This document shows positions 5,388 through 5,560 of a stretch of 5,560 nucleotides of DNA, in pieces (position 1 is the first letter of the stretch; each line of letters starts with the position of its first letter). Source of the DNA: Thermoplasmatales archaeon ex4484_6 (GTDB lineage: Archaea; Thermoplasmatota; Penumbrarchaeia; Penumbrarchaeales; Penumbrarchaeaceae); the NCBI GenBank assembly GCA_002254385.1, contig NJDO01000120.1:1-5560 (forward strand), given 5' to 3'. A model generated the notes under the pieces. It had not been told where the DNA came from. It searched no databases and saw nothing but the letters and a program-made list of their open reading frames with translations. Position numbers and translations under genes: made by a program.

Positions 5388-5396
5388 CTTAAGAAT
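5388..5396 (+). promoter_or_regulatory. TATA-like element before the DUF6485 gene
   Basis: CTTAAGAAT, read as -32 to -24, places transcription start exactly at ATG 5420 and so predicts a leaderless message. The match to the TATA consensus is weak, but position and the family-supported start agree. Confidence 0.35.
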
Positions 5397-5419
5397 GATG
5401 AAGGTCGTTTCCCCGTCTC

Positions 5420-5560
5420 ATGGAATGCAGCATGGAGACCAACATCGGATCGTGCCCCTGCACGTATCCCTGCAGCAGGAAGGGAAAATGCTGCGAGTGC
5501 ATCGCATATCACAGGGGTCGAGGGGAGCTCCCCGCCTGCTATTTCTCTAAGGAAGCGGAA
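5420..5560 (+). CDS. DUF6485 family cysteine-rich protein, 5' part (runs off the right edge)
   Basis: The first 47 residues of a small protein that continues past the window; the family is about 60-70 residues long. The pattern is clear: MEC at the start, SCPCTYPCSRKGKCCECIAYH at about 11-31 in two adjoining blocks, then GELPACYF at 35-42. Eight cysteines occur at 3, 12, 14, 18, 24, 25, 27 and 40, typical of DUF6485 and suggestive of metal (zinc or iron-sulfur) binding, which has not been shown here. I chose ATG 5420 rather than ATG 5432 because it keeps the conserved MEC start and fits a leaderless message from the TATA-like bases at 5388-5396; the frame has a stop at 5399-5401. It is divergent from the LOG-fold/DsrE gene group. 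No biochemical role can be assigned. Confidence 0.85.
   Translation, partial: MECSMETNIGSCPCTYPCSRKGKCCECIAYHRGRGELPACYFSKEAE

Noticed and set aside
5108..5392. A plus-strand frame with a Ser/Phe-rich stretch opposite the small charged gene
   Set aside because: The Phe run is the antisense of the Lys codons; there is no promoter or ribosome binding site, and it runs into the DUF6485 promoter region.

Overview
The window looks like ordinary chromosomal DNA from an archaeon. The signs are TATA-like elements about 24-32 bases before several starts, very short or absent leaders, GGAGGTG-type ribosome binding sites, heavy use of AGG/AGA for arginine, and families common in Euryarchaeota and Thermoplasmata-like lineages (DUF401, DsrE-like, the TIGR00725 branch of the LOG fold, DUF6485). 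The lineage within the archaea is inference. I see no rRNA, tRNA, CRISPR array, insertion sequence or phage gene.

Layout. (1) 90-2141, plus strand: a complete cytosolic S9 (prolyl oligopeptidase family) serine peptidase, with a beta-propeller followed by an alpha/beta-hydrolase domain. (2) 3933-2136, minus strand: a probable two-gene operon. A CDP-alcohol phosphatidyltransferase is followed after a 37-base gap by a DUF401 membrane protein of the ion-transporter superfamily. The DUF401 gene converges on the S9 gene and overlaps its 3' end by 6 bases. (3) 3974-4139: a 166-base intergenic region carrying a strong TATA box inside an 18-base dyad. (4) 5292-4140, minus strand: three genes in a row with gaps of 41 and 35 bases, namely a 64-residue highly charged protein of unknown function, a TIGR00725/LOG-fold putative nucleotide-binding protein, and a DsrE-like sulfur/redox-type protein. 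(5) 5420 to the right edge, plus strand: the first 47 residues of a cysteine-rich DUF6485 protein, divergent from the small charged gene.

How the genes might work together. The phosphatidyltransferase and DUF401 proteins are both integral membrane proteins (polar-lipid synthesis and probable anion transport). The LOG-fold, DsrE-like and DUF6485 proteins form a small soluble group that may deal with nucleotide, sulfur or metal chemistry. Co-transcription is inferred from spacing; a shared function is not shown.

The most notable features are regulatory. All three short gaps between same-strand genes contain perfect inverted repeats (9, 9 and 6 bp) placed just before the next start codon, one of which would bury the ribosome binding site of the DUF401 gene. 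The promoter of the phosphatidyltransferase gene lies in an 18-base dyad. The phosphatidyltransferase reading frame lacks an ATG but would gain a perfectly placed one, with a family-like N-terminus, if a run of five Gs were four. I did not find a convincing new defence or mobile system.
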